Origin: Pedococcus sp. 5OH_020 | GTDB lineage: Bacteria > Actinomycetota > Actinomycetes > Actinomycetales > Dermatophilaceae | Assembly (NCBI RefSeq): GCF_027812955.1 | Contig: NZ_JAPYZV010000010.1 | Location: 1 to 64,000 of the forward strand | Direction of reading: 5' to 3' | DNA: 64,000 nt | The notes under the pieces: generated by a model | What the model was told of the DNA's origin: nothing | Seen by the model: the letters and a program-made list of their open reading frames with translations, nothing else | The model's database searches: none | Program-made: the position numbers and the translations under genes | Shown here: positions 25,569-34,474 of the stretch, piece by piece | Numbering within the stretch: position 1 is the stretch's first letter | Layout: the number at the start of each line of letters is the position of its first letter

Positions 25569-26366
25569 GTGCTAAGGGTGCTCATATCGCGACGGTGGCT
25601 GGGCGCCCTTGCCGTAGCCCTGGCGTTCGCCGTCGCGGCCTTCTTCCTGGGGCGGTGGCAGTGGCATCGGTACGAGGCCAAGGCGGCTCGGGCCGACCGC
25701 ATCCATGCCCACTACGACGCCCGGCCGCGGCCGGTGGAGGACGTCCTGGGCGCCGCACCCCTTCCGCTCGCCCTGGAGTGGACGCGCGTCACGATGCACG
25801 GCCGGTATGCCGGGAGCCAGACCCTGCTGGTGCGCAACCGACCGTTCGAAGGTACCTACGGATACGAGGTGCTGGTCCCGCTGGTCGACGACCAGGGCTC
25901 CACCGTGCTCGTCGACCGAGGATGGGTGGTGAACGCCAAGACCGCCGAGACGCCACCGCAGGTCCCGCCGGCGCCATCCGACGCCGTCACGGTCACAGGG
26001 TGGCTCAGGCGATCGGAACCGTCCCTCGGACGCAGGCCGCCCGCGGGACAGCTGGCCAGCATCAACCTCCAGGAGGCGAGCCGGCAGGTCGGGAGACCGC
26101 TACTGGGCGGCTACGTGGTGCTCGAGGTGGAACGCCGGCCCGACGGGACGTCGCCGCCTCGCCCCACGCCCCTGGAGGCGCCCGACACAGACCTGGGCCC
26201 GCATCAGGCCTACGCGTTCCAGTGGTGGGCTGCGATGGCCGGCGGGTTCGTGCTGGTCTGGTTCGGCGCCCGCCGTGAGTACCGGGAGGGGAAGGCGTTG
26301 GAGCCGGGCGCGAGCCTGGTCCCCGCTGCCCGGAAGGTACGCATCTGGGACGAGGAGGACGCCTGA
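25569..26366 (+). CDS. SURF1-family cytochrome oxidase assembly protein
   Basis: A 265-residue SURF1 protein, involved in heme a insertion into cytochrome c oxidase. It has the standard layout of two membrane helices at the ends (about 10-27 and 216-233) around a periplasmic domain. Family motifs visible are LGRWQWHRYEAKAARAD near the N-terminus, RVTMHGRYAGSQTLLVRNRP, TVLVDRGWV and HQAYAFQWWAAM before the second helix. The start is GTG. ctaA and ctaB, encoding heme A and O synthases, are in the same window 26-29 kb away. Confidence 0.92.
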   Translation: MLRVLISRRWLGALAVALAFAVAAFFLGRWQWHRYEAKAARADRIHAHYDARPRPVEDVLGAAPLPLALEWTRVTMHGRYAGSQTLLVRNRPFEGTYGYEVLVPLVDDQGSTVLVDRGWVVNAKTAETPPQVPPAPSDAVTVTGWLRRSEPSLGRRPPAGQLASINLQEASRQVGRPLLGGYVVLEVERRPDGTSPPRPTPLEAPDTDLGPHQAYAFQWWAAMAGGFVLVWFGARREYREGKALEPGASLVPAARKVRIWDEEDA

Positions 26367-26397
26367 GTCCTCGCGCACGAGCTGGACACCCCCGCAG

Positions 26398-28275
26398 TCA
26401 TGCGGGGATGTCGGACTCCTGGTCGGCGAACTGCGTCGTGTAGAGGTCGCTGTAGAGGCCACCAGCGGCCATCAGCTCGCGGTGGGTGCCGCGCTCGACG
26501 ATGCGGCCCTGGTCGACGACGAGGATCTGGTCGGCCCCTCGCACCGTGGACAGGCGGTGGGCGATGACCACCGCGGTGCGGCCGTGGAGCGCCGTGTCGA
26601 GGGCCCGCTGGACGGCCGCCTCCGACTCGCTGTCCAGGTGGGCGGTCGCCTCGTCGAGGACGAGCAGCCCAGGACCCTTCAGCAGCAGCCGGGCCAGAGC
26701 CAGTCGCTGCTTCTCGCCGCCGGACAGCCGGTGACCCCGGTCGCCGACCACCGTGTCGAGCCCCTCCGGCAGGGCGCTGACCAGCGACCACACCTGGGCC
26801 GCCTTCAGAGCCTCGACAAGCTCGGGCTCGGTGGCCTGCGGTGCCGCGTAGAGGAGGTTGGCGCGGATGGTGTCGTGGAAGAGGTGCGCCTCCTGGGTCA
26901 CCATGCCAACTGTCCGGGCCACCGACTCCAGGGTCGCCTCCCGAAGGTCGAGCCCGTTGATCCGGACCGCTCCGGCGCTCGGGTCGTACAGCCGCGCGAG
27001 CAGGGCCGTGATGGTGGACTTGCCGGCACCACTGGGACCCACGAGCGCGACGAGCTGTCCGGGCAGCACCTCGAAGTCCACGTCGAGCAGCACCGCGCCG
27101 GAGCCCTTGCGGTCCCCCGCCGCCACGCTCTCCAGGGACGCCAGGGAGACCTCGTCCGCCGAGGGGTAGCGGAAGGCGACGCCTTCCACCTCGACCCTGA
27201 CCGGTCCGGCCGGCACTGGCCGCGCACTCGGGCTCTGCGTCACCAGCGGCTTCAGGTCGAGGACCTCGAAGACCCGCTCGAAGGAGACGAGTGCCGTCAT
27301 GACGTCGACCCGCACGTTGGACAGCGAGGTGAGCGGACCGTACAGCCGCGCGAGCAGCGCGGTGAGGGCGAGCAACGTACCGACGGTCAGTGAGCCACTC
27401 ACCGCCATCAGCCCTCCGAGGCCGTAGACCATCGCGGTGGCCAGCGAGGCGACGAGGGTCAGCGCCACGAAGAACACGCTGCGGTTCAACGCGATCTTGA
27501 CGCCCATGTCGCGCACCCCGGCCGCCTGCCCGGAGTACTCACGGTCCTCACGCTGCGGGTCGCCGAAGAGCTTGACGAGCAGCGCCCCGGCGACGTTGAA
27601 GCGCTCGGTCATCCGCGACCCGAGGTCGGCGTTGAGGCCCATCTGGGCGTGGGTCAGGCCTGCGAGCCGCTTGCCCATGTACCGGGCCGGGAGGAGGAAG
27701 AACGGCACCAGGGCCAGGGAGGCGGCCGTGAGCTGCCAGGAGAGGGTCGCCATGGTGCCGATGATGAGCGCCAGCGACACGACGTTGCTCACGACGCTCG
27801 ACAGGACCGACGTGAACGCCTGCTGCGCTCCGATGACGTCGCTGTTGAGCCTGCTGACCAGGGCACCGGTCTGGGCCCGGGTGAAGAAGGCGATGGGCTG
27901 GCGCAGGACATGCGCGAAGACCTGGGTCCGCAGGGAGTAGATGAGCCCCTCGCCGATCCGGCTCGAGTACCACCGCTCGACGAGCGTCAGGATCCCGTCC
28001 CCGACGGCCAGCGCCGCGACGATGAGCGCCAGGTCGATGACGACCCCGCGGTCGCGGGGGGTGATGCCACGGTCGATGAGCTCCTTGAGGAGCAGCGGCG
28101 TGGCGACCACCAGGGCCGAGTCCACCACGACGAGCACCACGAAGAGCGCGATCTCGCGACGGAACGGTTGTGCGTAGCCCATCACCCTGCGGGCGGTGCC
28201 GGGGGCGAGCTTGCGGTCCTTGACGGAGTCGTCGCGGGTCAACGACCGCATCGCCATCCAGCCCGACATGCTCAC
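26398..28275 (-). CDS. ABC exporter (fused membrane and ATPase domains)
   Basis: A 625-residue half-size ABC exporter. Residues ~35-330 hold six membrane helices of the type I exporter domain; the ATPase domain follows, with Walker A LVGPSGAGKSTITALL, the Q-loop region MVTQEAHLFHDTIRANL, signature HRLSGGEKQRLALARLL, Walker B LLVLDEATAHLD and H-loop VIAHRLSTV. It probably works as a homodimer or with another half-transporter; the substrate (lipid, drug or peptide) is unknown. The GTG at 28275 is seven bases after AAGGAG and was preferred to the ATG at 28269. It is convergent with the SURF1 gene. Confidence 0.92.
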   Translation of the reverse strand: MSMSGWMAMRSLTRDDSVKDRKLAPGTARRVMGYAQPFRREIALFVVLVVVDSALVVATPLLLKELIDRGITPRDRGVVIDLALIVAALAVGDGILTLVERWYSSRIGEGLIYSLRTQVFAHVLRQPIAFFTRAQTGALVSRLNSDVIGAQQAFTSVLSSVVSNVVSLALIIGTMATLSWQLTAASLALVPFFLLPARYMGKRLAGLTHAQMGLNADLGSRMTERFNVAGALLVKLFGDPQREDREYSGQAAGVRDMGVKIALNRSVFFVALTLVASLATAMVYGLGGLMAVSGSLTVGTLLALTALLARLYGPLTSLSNVRVDVMTALVSFERVFEVLDLKPLVTQSPSARPVPAGPVRVEVEGVAFRYPSADEVSLASLESVAAGDRKGSGAVLLDVDFEVLPGQLVALVGPSGAGKSTITALLARLYDPSAGAVRINGLDLREATLESVARTVGMVTQEAHLFHDTIRANLLYAAPQATEPELVEALKAAQVWSLVSALPEGLDTVVGDRGHRLSGGEKQRLALARLLLKGPGLLVLDEATAHLDSESEAAVQRALDTALHGRTAVVIAHRLSTVRGADQILVVDQGRIVERGTHRELMAAGGLYSDLYTTQFADQESDIPA

Positions 28276-28313
28276 GCGACCACTCCTTCACTCACGCCGT
28301 GGCAACGCGGTAG

Positions 28314-29186
28314 CTACCCGCCGGCATTCCCATCCTCACCGCGGCCACTGACAGCCGAGGCGGCCAGTGCCCGCAGGAGCCGGGCCTGAGCCTGTCTCTC
28401 ACGCTGCAGCTGGGAGCCCGGGTCGGCGCCGACGGCGGCCCGGAGCAACGGCTTCAGCTCACGGAGGGCGGCGTTCGGCGCGGACAGCAGGCCGGCCACG
28501 AGGTCCCTCGTCGCGGCCTCGAGGTCCGCCGCGGGCACGGCCACGTTCGCAAGGCCGATCGCCACTGCCTCCGCAGCCCCGACGAACCGGCCGGTGGCAC
28601 AGATCTCCAGCGCCCGGCCGAGCCCGACCAGGGAGACGAGCGGCTGCGTGCCGGCCAGGTCCGGCACGAGCCCCAACGACGTCTCCCGCATGCCGAGCTG
28701 CACGTCGTCGGCCACGACTCGCAGGTCCGCGGCGAGCGCGAGCTGGAGGCCCGCCCCGATCGCGTGCCCCTGCACCGAAGCCACCACCACTGCCGGCACC
28801 TCGCCCCACCTCGCGAAGCCCTGCTGGAACTCGGCGATCATCGCCTCCGCCGCCTCGGCTCCGGCGGCGGCGAGGGCCAACAGGTCCGGCTCCCCTTCGA
28901 CGCCGTCGGCCGACAGCAGCCCACGATCCAGCCCCGCGGAGAAGGACGGGCCGTTGCCGCGCAGGACGACGACGCGCACCGCCGGATCCAGCGACGCCGC
29001 CACGGACGCCAGGGCCCGCCAGAGGCTCGGCGTCTGGGCGTTGCGTCGCGGCACGTTGTCCAGCGTGACCGTCAGGACGAGCCCGTCACGATGGAGCCGC
29101 AGGTGCGGGTGCGGCCGGTCACGGTCGGAAGCGTGGTCGGGGGGCTCGTCGCTGGGGTCCGTGGGCAGGTCGTCGGGCGCGCTCAC
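28314..29186 (-). CDS. Enoyl-CoA hydratase/isomerase family protein
   Basis: A 290-residue crotonase-fold protein. After a polar, Asp/Pro-rich N-terminal extension (~30 residues) come LTVTLDNVPRRNAQT, VVVLRGNGPSFSAGLD, and the oxyanion-hole region VQGHAIGAGLQLALAADLRV; ETSLGLVPDLAGTQPL carries the position of one catalytic Glu. The exact reaction on acyl-CoA is uncertain. It is the last gene of the cys operon, starting 10 bases after cbiX; the metabolic link to sulfate assimilation is unclear. The GTG at 29186 was chosen because upstream frame codes inside cbiX. Confidence 0.85.
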   Translation of the reverse strand: MSAPDDLPTDPSDEPPDHASDRDRPHPHLRLHRDGLVLTVTLDNVPRRNAQTPSLWRALASVAASLDPAVRVVVLRGNGPSFSAGLDRGLLSADGVEGEPDLLALAAAGAEAAEAMIAEFQQGFARWGEVPAVVVASVQGHAIGAGLQLALAADLRVVADDVQLGMRETSLGLVPDLAGTQPLVSLVGLGRALEICATGRFVGAAEAVAIGLANVAVPAADLEAATRDLVAGLLSAPNAALRELKPLLRAAVGADPGSQLQRERQAQARLLRALAASAVSGRGEDGNAGG

Positions 29187-29196
29187 ACGGGCCCGC

Positions 29197-29901
29197 TCAC
29201 GCGGGCACGCTGTCGGCGCGACGCAGGACCAGTCGTGCCACCGCCTCGGTGTGCGCGAGGGCTCCGGGCACCATCCGCACGCCGGCGCGTCCGCACTCCT
29301 GGGCCATCCGGTCGCGCAGCACACCCTCGGCGACCATGAACGACACCGCCACGGTCCGTTCCACCTCGTCCGGCAGCGTCCGCAGCACCTGGTCGAGGGT
29401 CGCGCCCCCGTCCAGGGCGGCCACGCCCCAGGCGCCCCAGCCCTGTCGGGGGTGCTGCGCCACGGTGCGGGCCACCGTGGCCACCGCCTCGCTGTCGCTC
29501 GACCCGGCGGCATACAGGACCACAGCGGTGTGCCGGTTCGGCGCTAGCCCCGCCGCGGCCAGCAGCTCGTCCACACCGTCCAGCAAGAGCTCGTGCGGTC
29601 CCAGCGAGGCCGCAAGGGCCACCTCGGCGCCGGACCGGCGAAGCATCACCCCGACCGCCTCGGGAACGTCCACCTTCGCGTGGAACGCGGGGGTCAGCAG
29701 GACGGGGACCACGACGGCGCGGTCCCCGAGCACCGCCGCCGTCTCGGTCGGGCTGGGTGCGTGGTGGTCGAGGTACGCAGTGTGCACGGGCCGGTGGGGC
29801 ACCAGGGACTGGACGCGACCCGCGAGGGCCTGCACCCCCCGAGCGTGGCGGGGGTCCGGCGAACCATGGGCCAGCAGGACGATGTCGGGGTCGGAGCTCA
29901 C
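29197..29901 (-). CDS. Sirohydrochlorin chelatase (CbiX-like)
   Basis: A 234-residue class II chelatase with two related halves, expected to insert ferrous iron into sirohydrochlorin to make siroheme. Typical elements are VLLAHGSPDPRHARGV at the start (active-site His), VVVPVLLTPAFHAKVDVPE with the second His, and the second-half counterpart VSFMVAEGVLRDRM. The GTG start overlaps the cysG stop (GTGA, 29898-29901). Its siroheme product is the cofactor of the sulfite reductase at the head of the same operon; the N-terminal domain of CysG could perform the same step, so there may be redundancy. Confidence 0.9.
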   Translation of the reverse strand: MSSDPDIVLLAHGSPDPRHARGVQALAGRVQSLVPHRPVHTAYLDHHAPSPTETAAVLGDRAVVVPVLLTPAFHAKVDVPEAVGVMLRRSGAEVALAASLGPHELLLDGVDELLAAAGLAPNRHTAVVLYAAGSSDSEAVATVARTVAQHPRQGWGAWGVAALDGGATLDQVLRTLPDEVERTVAVSFMVAEGVLRDRMAQECGRAGVRMVPGALAHTEAVARLVLRRADSVPA

Positions 29902-31184
29902 CCGCCGGACGCTACTCCCGCGAGGTCGCCGAGTGCGGCACGCACGCCGACGACCTCGCCCACCACGACGACAGCGGGCGCGCGCACCCCTGCGGCTCGT
30001 GCGTCTGCGGCGGCGCGACCCAACGTCGTCGTGGTGGTGCGCTGGTCGGCGGTCCACCCCCGCTCCACGAGGGCGACAGGCGTGCTCTCCGGACGGCCGG
30101 CGGCGACGAGGGCCTTCGCGGTCCGCTCCAGACCCGTGACGCCCATGAGCAGGACGAGCGTGGCGTCGGGTGCCGCGTCAGCCGCCGCTCGGAGCACGTC
30201 GTCTGCACCGTCATGGGCGGAGGCCACCACGAAGGAGGCGGTGATGCCTCGATGCGTCACCGGGATCCCCGCCGCAGCGGGGACGGACACGGCGGAGGTG
30301 ACGCCGGGCACGACCTCCACCGCGACCCCATGTCGGACGCAGTAGAGCGCCTCCTCACCACCCCGTCCCAGGACGAAGGGGTCGCCACCCTTGAGCCGGA
30401 CGACGCGTCTGCCGAGCCGGGCGTGATGGACGAGCAGCTCGTTGATCCGCTGCTGGCTGACCGGGTGGTTCCCGGGGGTCTTGCCGACGTCGACCACCTC
30501 GACCTCAGCCGCGAGGTCGCGGAGCAGGCCGCGTGGTCCCAGCCGGTCCGCCACCACGACGTCCGCCGCGGCAAGCAGCGCCCTGCCGCGCACGGTGATC
30601 AGGTCCTCCGCTCCTGGGCCGCCCCCGACCAGAGCGACGCGTCCGGCGACGTGGTCACTGCCACCTGGCTCCGGGGTGCGGCGGGTCCCACGGACCGGCA
30701 GCGTACCGCTGTCCAGAGCGGCCGAGACGGCGTCGCGCACAGCCATGGCACGACGTGGGTCACCCGCTGCGGACACCGCCACGGTGATCCCCTCCGCCGG
30801 CGATCCGGCCGCTCCCCTGGCGACCGCGGGGGTCCAGGCGCTGGACGCCCGGCCGTCCCCTGCCTGCACGCACCAGATCCGCGCAGCAGCCGCCTCGCGA
30901 GCCACCTGGGCGTCCACGGCCGGGTCGCCCGTGGCCGTCTGGACGAGCCAGGCGGGTTCCGGTGTGAGCAGGTCTCCCGCGACATACTCGCGCTGCTCCC
31001 AACGGACCCGGCCATCGTCCACCAGCTGCTGGACGTCCTCGCAGACCCAGGGCGCGACGACCTGCACGGCGGCTCCCGCCGCGAGCAGCCCCTGCGCGCG
31101 GCGTGCGGCGACCGGGCCGCCCCCCACGACGACCACCCGTCGGCCTTCGAGGTCGAGGGTCAGCGAGTACGCCGGGCGGGCCAT
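29898..31184 (-). CDS. cysG: Siroheme synthase: precorrin-2 dehydrogenase and uroporphyrinogen-III methyltransferase
   Basis: A 428-residue fused enzyme of siroheme synthesis. The N-terminal third (1 to ~155) is an NAD-binding precorrin-2 dehydrogenase with VVVVGGGPVAARRAQGLL. The C-terminal part (from ~180) is the SAM-dependent uroporphyrinogen-III C-methyltransferase, shown by VALVGGGPGAEDLITVRG, the signature VVRLKGGDPFVLGRGGEE and VVPGVTSAVSVPAAAGIPVTH. It is shorter than E. coli CysG (457) because the middle chelatase portion is reduced, which agrees with a separate chelatase gene downstream. Start overlaps the cysN stop by one base. Confidence 0.94.
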   Translation of the reverse strand: MARPAYSLTLDLEGRRVVVVGGGPVAARRAQGLLAAGAAVQVVAPWVCEDVQQLVDDGRVRWEQREYVAGDLLTPEPAWLVQTATGDPAVDAQVAREAAAARIWCVQAGDGRASSAWTPAVARGAAGSPAEGITVAVSAAGDPRRAMAVRDAVSAALDSGTLPVRGTRRTPEPGGSDHVAGRVALVGGGPGAEDLITVRGRALLAAADVVVADRLGPRGLLRDLAAEVEVVDVGKTPGNHPVSQQRINELLVHHARLGRRVVRLKGGDPFVLGRGGEEALYCVRHGVAVEVVPGVTSAVSVPAAAGIPVTHRGITASFVVASAHDGADDVLRAAADAAPDATLVLLMGVTGLERTAKALVAAGRPESTPVALVERGWTADQRTTTTTLGRAAADARAAGVRAPAVVVVGEVVGVRAALGDLAGVASGG

Positions 31185-32530
31185 CAGATGCCCTCGCCGG
31201 CGCTGCGGTCAGGTGCGTCCGCCATGCCGGCAGCCAGAGTGGAGCCGTCACTGTCGTCGATGAGCAGGAACGCCCCGGTCCGACGGAGGGCGCGGTAGTC
31301 GTCGATGGCCACGTCCTCGGCGAGCTTGATGCGCACCCTCCCGATCGCGTTGAGGGCCAGTCCATCGGGGGCCGTGCGCTGTTCCATCGTCTCGATGTCG
31401 AGCTGGTCCACCACGTCCTCGACGAGGGCGCGGACCGTACGCGTCCCCACCCGGACCAGGACGCGGTCACGGTGACGGACCGGCCGGTCGGAGAGCACGG
31501 CCACGGTTCCGGACAGTGAGCGGGTGACCAGGCCTGGAGTGTCGGCCGCGGCGAGCAGGTCCCCACGGCTGACGTCGATGTCTTCGGCCAGCCGCAGCAC
31601 CACCGACTGGGGCGCGAAGGCGACCTCGAGCGACTCGATGGTGCCGTCCGCCCGGGCGCGGTCGATGCCGCTGACGGTGGTGCGCCGCCCCGCAGGCAGG
31701 ACCACCACCTCGTCACCCGGTCGCACCACGCCGGAGGCCAAGCGCCCCGCATACCCGCGGTAGTCGCGGTGCTGGGCACTCTGTGGCCGGATGACATGCT
31801 GCACCGGCAGCCGGAACGGCTGGGTGGAGGGGTCCGTCCCCACGGGGACCGCCTCCAGATGCTCCAGCAGGGTCGGTCCCGCGTACCACGGCGCCCGGTC
31901 GGACCGGTCGACCACGTTGTCGCCGAACAGGGCCGAGACCGGGACGGCGACGACGTCGTCGATGCCGAACCGCGCGGCGTGCCGGCGGAACTCCGCGACG
32001 ATCTCCTCGAACCGGGCGTGGTCCCAGTCGACGAGGTCCATCTTGTTCACGGCCACGGCGACGTGCCGCACCCCGAGCAGCCCGGTGACCGCCAGGTGGC
32101 GCCGGGTCTGCTCGACGACGCCATGGCGGGCGTCGATAAGGATGAGCGCCAGCTCGGCCGTCGACGCCCCCGTGACCATGTTGCGGGTGTACTGCACATG
32201 CCCCGGGGTGTCCGCGAGGACATAGGACCGCGTGGCGGTGGAGAAGTAGCGGTAGGCGACGTCGATGGTGATGCCCTGCTCGCGCTCGGCCCGCAGGCCG
32301 TCGGTCAGCAGGGCGAGGTCCGCGACGTCGAGCCCGCGCTCGCGGCTGACCCGCTCGACGGCGTCGAGCTGGTCGGCGAGAACCGACTTGGTGTCGTACA
32401 GGAGCCGGCCGACCAGGGTGGACTTGCCGTCGTCGACCGACCCTGCCGTCGCCAGGCGGAGCAGGTCGTGTCGCCGGCCGGTCGGCAGCCCGGAGGCGTG
32501 CGCTGCCGGCTGGGCGTGGGTCGTCGTCAT
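31184..32530 (-). CDS. cysN: Sulfate adenylyltransferase, GTPase subunit
   Basis: A 448-residue EF-Tu-like GTPase subunit of ATP sulfurylase; GTP hydrolysis drives formation of adenylyl sulfate (APS) by CysD. G1 is GSVDDGKSTLVGRLL (about 30-44), G3 is DTPGHVQYTRNM and G4 is VAVNKMDLVD, followed by two beta-barrel domains. It ends without an APS kinase domain, unlike the CysNC fusions of mycobacteria. It overlaps cysD by one base (TGATG). Confidence 0.95.
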   Translation of the reverse strand: MTTTHAQPAAHASGLPTGRRHDLLRLATAGSVDDGKSTLVGRLLYDTKSVLADQLDAVERVSRERGLDVADLALLTDGLRAEREQGITIDVAYRYFSTATRSYVLADTPGHVQYTRNMVTGASTAELALILIDARHGVVEQTRRHLAVTGLLGVRHVAVAVNKMDLVDWDHARFEEIVAEFRRHAARFGIDDVVAVPVSALFGDNVVDRSDRAPWYAGPTLLEHLEAVPVGTDPSTQPFRLPVQHVIRPQSAQHRDYRGYAGRLASGVVRPGDEVVVLPAGRRTTVSGIDRARADGTIESLEVAFAPQSVVLRLAEDIDVSRGDLLAAADTPGLVTRSLSGTVAVLSDRPVRHRDRVLVRVGTRTVRALVEDVVDQLDIETMEQRTAPDGLALNAIGRVRIKLAEDVAIDDYRALRRTGAFLLIDDSDGSTLAAGMADAPDRSAGEGI

Positions 32531-33471
32531 CAGAAGTACCCCTGCTTCTTGCGGTCTTCCATGGCCGCCTCGGACAGCCGGTCGTCCGCACGCGTGGCCC
32601 CGCGCTCGGTCAGTCGCGAGCCGGCCAGCTCCCGGATGACGCCTGCGACGTCGACCGCCTGGGAGTCCACGGCGCCGGTGCAGCTCATGTCCCCGACGGT
32701 CCGGTAGCGGACCCGCCGCGCCTCCACGGTCTCGTGCTGGCGAGGTCCGCCCCACTCCCCCGCCGAGAGCCACATGCCGTCGCGCTGGAAGACGTCCCGC
32801 TCGTGGGCGTAGTAGAGGTCCGGCAGGGCGATGCCTTCGCGCTCGATGTAGCGCCAGACATCCAGCTCGGTCCAGTTGGACAACGGGAAGACCCGCACGT
32901 GCTCGCCGGGGGCGTGCCTGCCGTTGTAGAGGTCCCAGAGCTCAGGACGCTGACGTCGCGGGTCCCAGGCTCCGAAGGAGTCGCGCAGGCTGAAGACGCG
33001 CTCCTTGGCCCGCGCCTTCTCCTCGTCGCGGCGACCGCCACCGAACACGGCGTCGAACTTGCCCGCCTCGATCGCGTCGAGCAGAGGGACCGTCTGGAGC
33101 GGGTTGCGCGTGCCGTCCGCCCGCTCGCGCAGGCGCCCGTCGTCGATGTAGTCCTGGACCTGCGCCACGACGAGCCGCACGCCCAGCCGCGCCACGGTCG
33201 CGTCGCGGTACTCGAGCACCTCCGGGAAGTTGTGCCCGGTGTCGACATGAAGCAGGGCGAAGGGCAGTGCAGCCGGTGCGAACGCCTTGAGCGCCAGGTG
33301 CACCATCACGACGGAGTCCTTGCCCCCGCTGAACAGGATCACCGGCCGCTCGAACTCCCCGGCCACCTCGCGGAAGATGTGGATCGCCTCTGACTCCAGG
33401 TGGTCCAGGTGGTCCAGGGTGTACTGCGCCGGCAGCGCCGTGGCGGTGTTGGTGACGGCTGTCGTGGTCAT
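32530..33471 (-). CDS. cysD: Sulfate adenylyltransferase, catalytic subunit
   Basis: The 313-residue catalytic subunit of ATP sulfurylase, which forms APS and pyrophosphate from sulfate and ATP with CysN. The PP-loop is VILFSGGKDSVVMVHLA (Ser-Gly-Gly-Lys-Asp-Ser at 48-53); other marks are LLHVDTGHNFPEVLEYRD, FGGGRRDEEKARAKER and SNWTELDVWRYIEREGI. The C-terminus DRKKQGYF is the family's usual end. The ATG start overlaps the cysH stop (ATGA, 33468-33471). Confidence 0.95.
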   Translation of the reverse strand: MTTTAVTNTATALPAQYTLDHLDHLESEAIHIFREVAGEFERPVILFSGGKDSVVMVHLALKAFAPAALPFALLHVDTGHNFPEVLEYRDATVARLGVRLVVAQVQDYIDDGRLRERADGTRNPLQTVPLLDAIEAGKFDAVFGGGRRDEEKARAKERVFSLRDSFGAWDPRRQRPELWDLYNGRHAPGEHVRVFPLSNWTELDVWRYIEREGIALPDLYYAHERDVFQRDGMWLSAGEWGGPRQHETVEARRVRYRTVGDMSCTGAVDSQAVDVAGVIRELAGSRLTERGATRADDRLSEAAMEDRKKQGYF

Positions 33472-34235
33472 GTGTGCAACCCGCATTCGGTCTTGTCCTT
33501 GCCGGCCCAGCGGCCGGCTCTCGCGTCTTCCCCAGGAGCCACCGCACGAGTGCAGGGAGCGCAGCCGATGGACGTGTAGCCCTCCTGCCGCAGGGGGTTG
33601 AGGAACACCTGGTGCTCCGCGACATACCGGTCCACGTCCTCGTCGCTCCACGCGGCGATGGGGTTGAGCTTGACCATCTGCCTGCGCTCGTCCCAGCCGA
33701 CCAGGCCGATGTCGGTCCTCGTGGGGGCGTCGGCCCGGCGCATGCCGGTCACCCAGGCCTGGTGGGTCGACAGCGCCCGGTTGAGCGGTTCCACCTTGCG
33801 CATCGCGCAGCACTGGTCGGGGTCGCGGTCGTGCAGCTTCTCGCCGTACTGGGCGTCCTGCTGCGGCACGGTGAGCAGGGGCAGGATGGTCCGGATCCTC
33901 AACGGCAGCATGGCCTGGTAGGCGTCCCGGGTGCCGAGGGTCTCGGCGAAGTGGTACCCGGTGTCGAGGAAGAAGACGTCAGCGCCCTCGATGGTCGTGC
34001 CGACCAGGTGCACCAGCACCTCGTCCCCCATCGATGAGGCGACCGTGAGCTTGTCGCCGAAGGTCTCGGCCGCCCATCGCAACGCCTCTCGCGCCAGCTC
34101 CACCCGGGTCGCGTATGCGGTCCGTCCGCCCGGCGCGTCCTCGGCGGCCGCCTCCAGTCCGGTGAACCGGGCGGCGGCCTCGTCGGCCAGCGTGCGCAGC
34201 TCCTGCGCCGAGCGCGTCTGCGTGACAGCGGTCAT
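33468..34235 (-). CDS. cysH: Adenylyl-sulfate (APS) reductase
   Basis: A 255-residue thioredoxin-dependent reductase that makes sulfite. The PP-loop region is TVASSMGDEVLVHL. Cys142-Cys143 (QCCAMRKVEPLNRAL) and Cys225-x2-Cys228 (SIGCAPCTRAV) form the 4Fe-4S site that marks APS rather than PAPS reductases; the catalytic Cys is in the C-terminal ECGLHT. No APS kinase gene (cysC) is in this operon, which supports direct reduction of APS. It is coupled to both neighbours by four-base overlaps. Confidence 0.95.
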   Translation of the reverse strand: MTAVTQTRSAQELRTLADEAAARFTGLEAAAEDAPGGRTAYATRVELAREALRWAAETFGDKLTVASSMGDEVLVHLVGTTIEGADVFFLDTGYHFAETLGTRDAYQAMLPLRIRTILPLLTVPQQDAQYGEKLHDRDPDQCCAMRKVEPLNRALSTHQAWVTGMRRADAPTRTDIGLVGWDERRQMVKLNPIAAWSDEDVDRYVAEHQVFLNPLRQEGYTSIGCAPCTRAVAPGEDARAGRWAGKDKTECGLHT

Positions 34236-34474
34236 GATGTCGTCTCCTTGTGCGACTCGGCGTGCTCGAGGTGGGCCTTCTCGAGCGCGGCCTGCTCCCG
34301 CAGCCGCCCGGGGATGTGCGCGGCGTCAACTGCCTCGAGCGACACGGTGAAGACGCGCGCGCAGGCGGTGCACCGCCAGGCGCCCTGCGGATCCTCCACC
34401 GGCCGGAGGTCCTCCTCGGCGCAGAACGGGCAGTAGTAGATCGCGGCTGACGACAGCCGTCCCGTGTCCGTCAC
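34232..34474 (-). CDS. Small zinc-ribbon protein of the sulfate assimilation operon
   Basis: An 80-residue protein with a rubredoxin-like pair of knuckles: YYCPFCAEEDLRP (Cys-x2-Cys) and WRCTACARVF (Cys-x2-Cys), then a charged helical tail. It is embedded between sir and cysH with GTGA/ATGA overlaps on both sides, so it is certainly translated with them. Similar small ORFs occur at this place in other actinobacteria. A role in metal handling, electron transfer to Sir or CysH, or regulation is possible; none is demonstrated. Confidence 0.85.
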   Translation of the reverse strand: MTDTGRLSSAAIYYCPFCAEEDLRPVEDPQGAWRCTACARVFTVSLEAVDAAHIPGRLREQAALEKAHLEHAESHKETTS

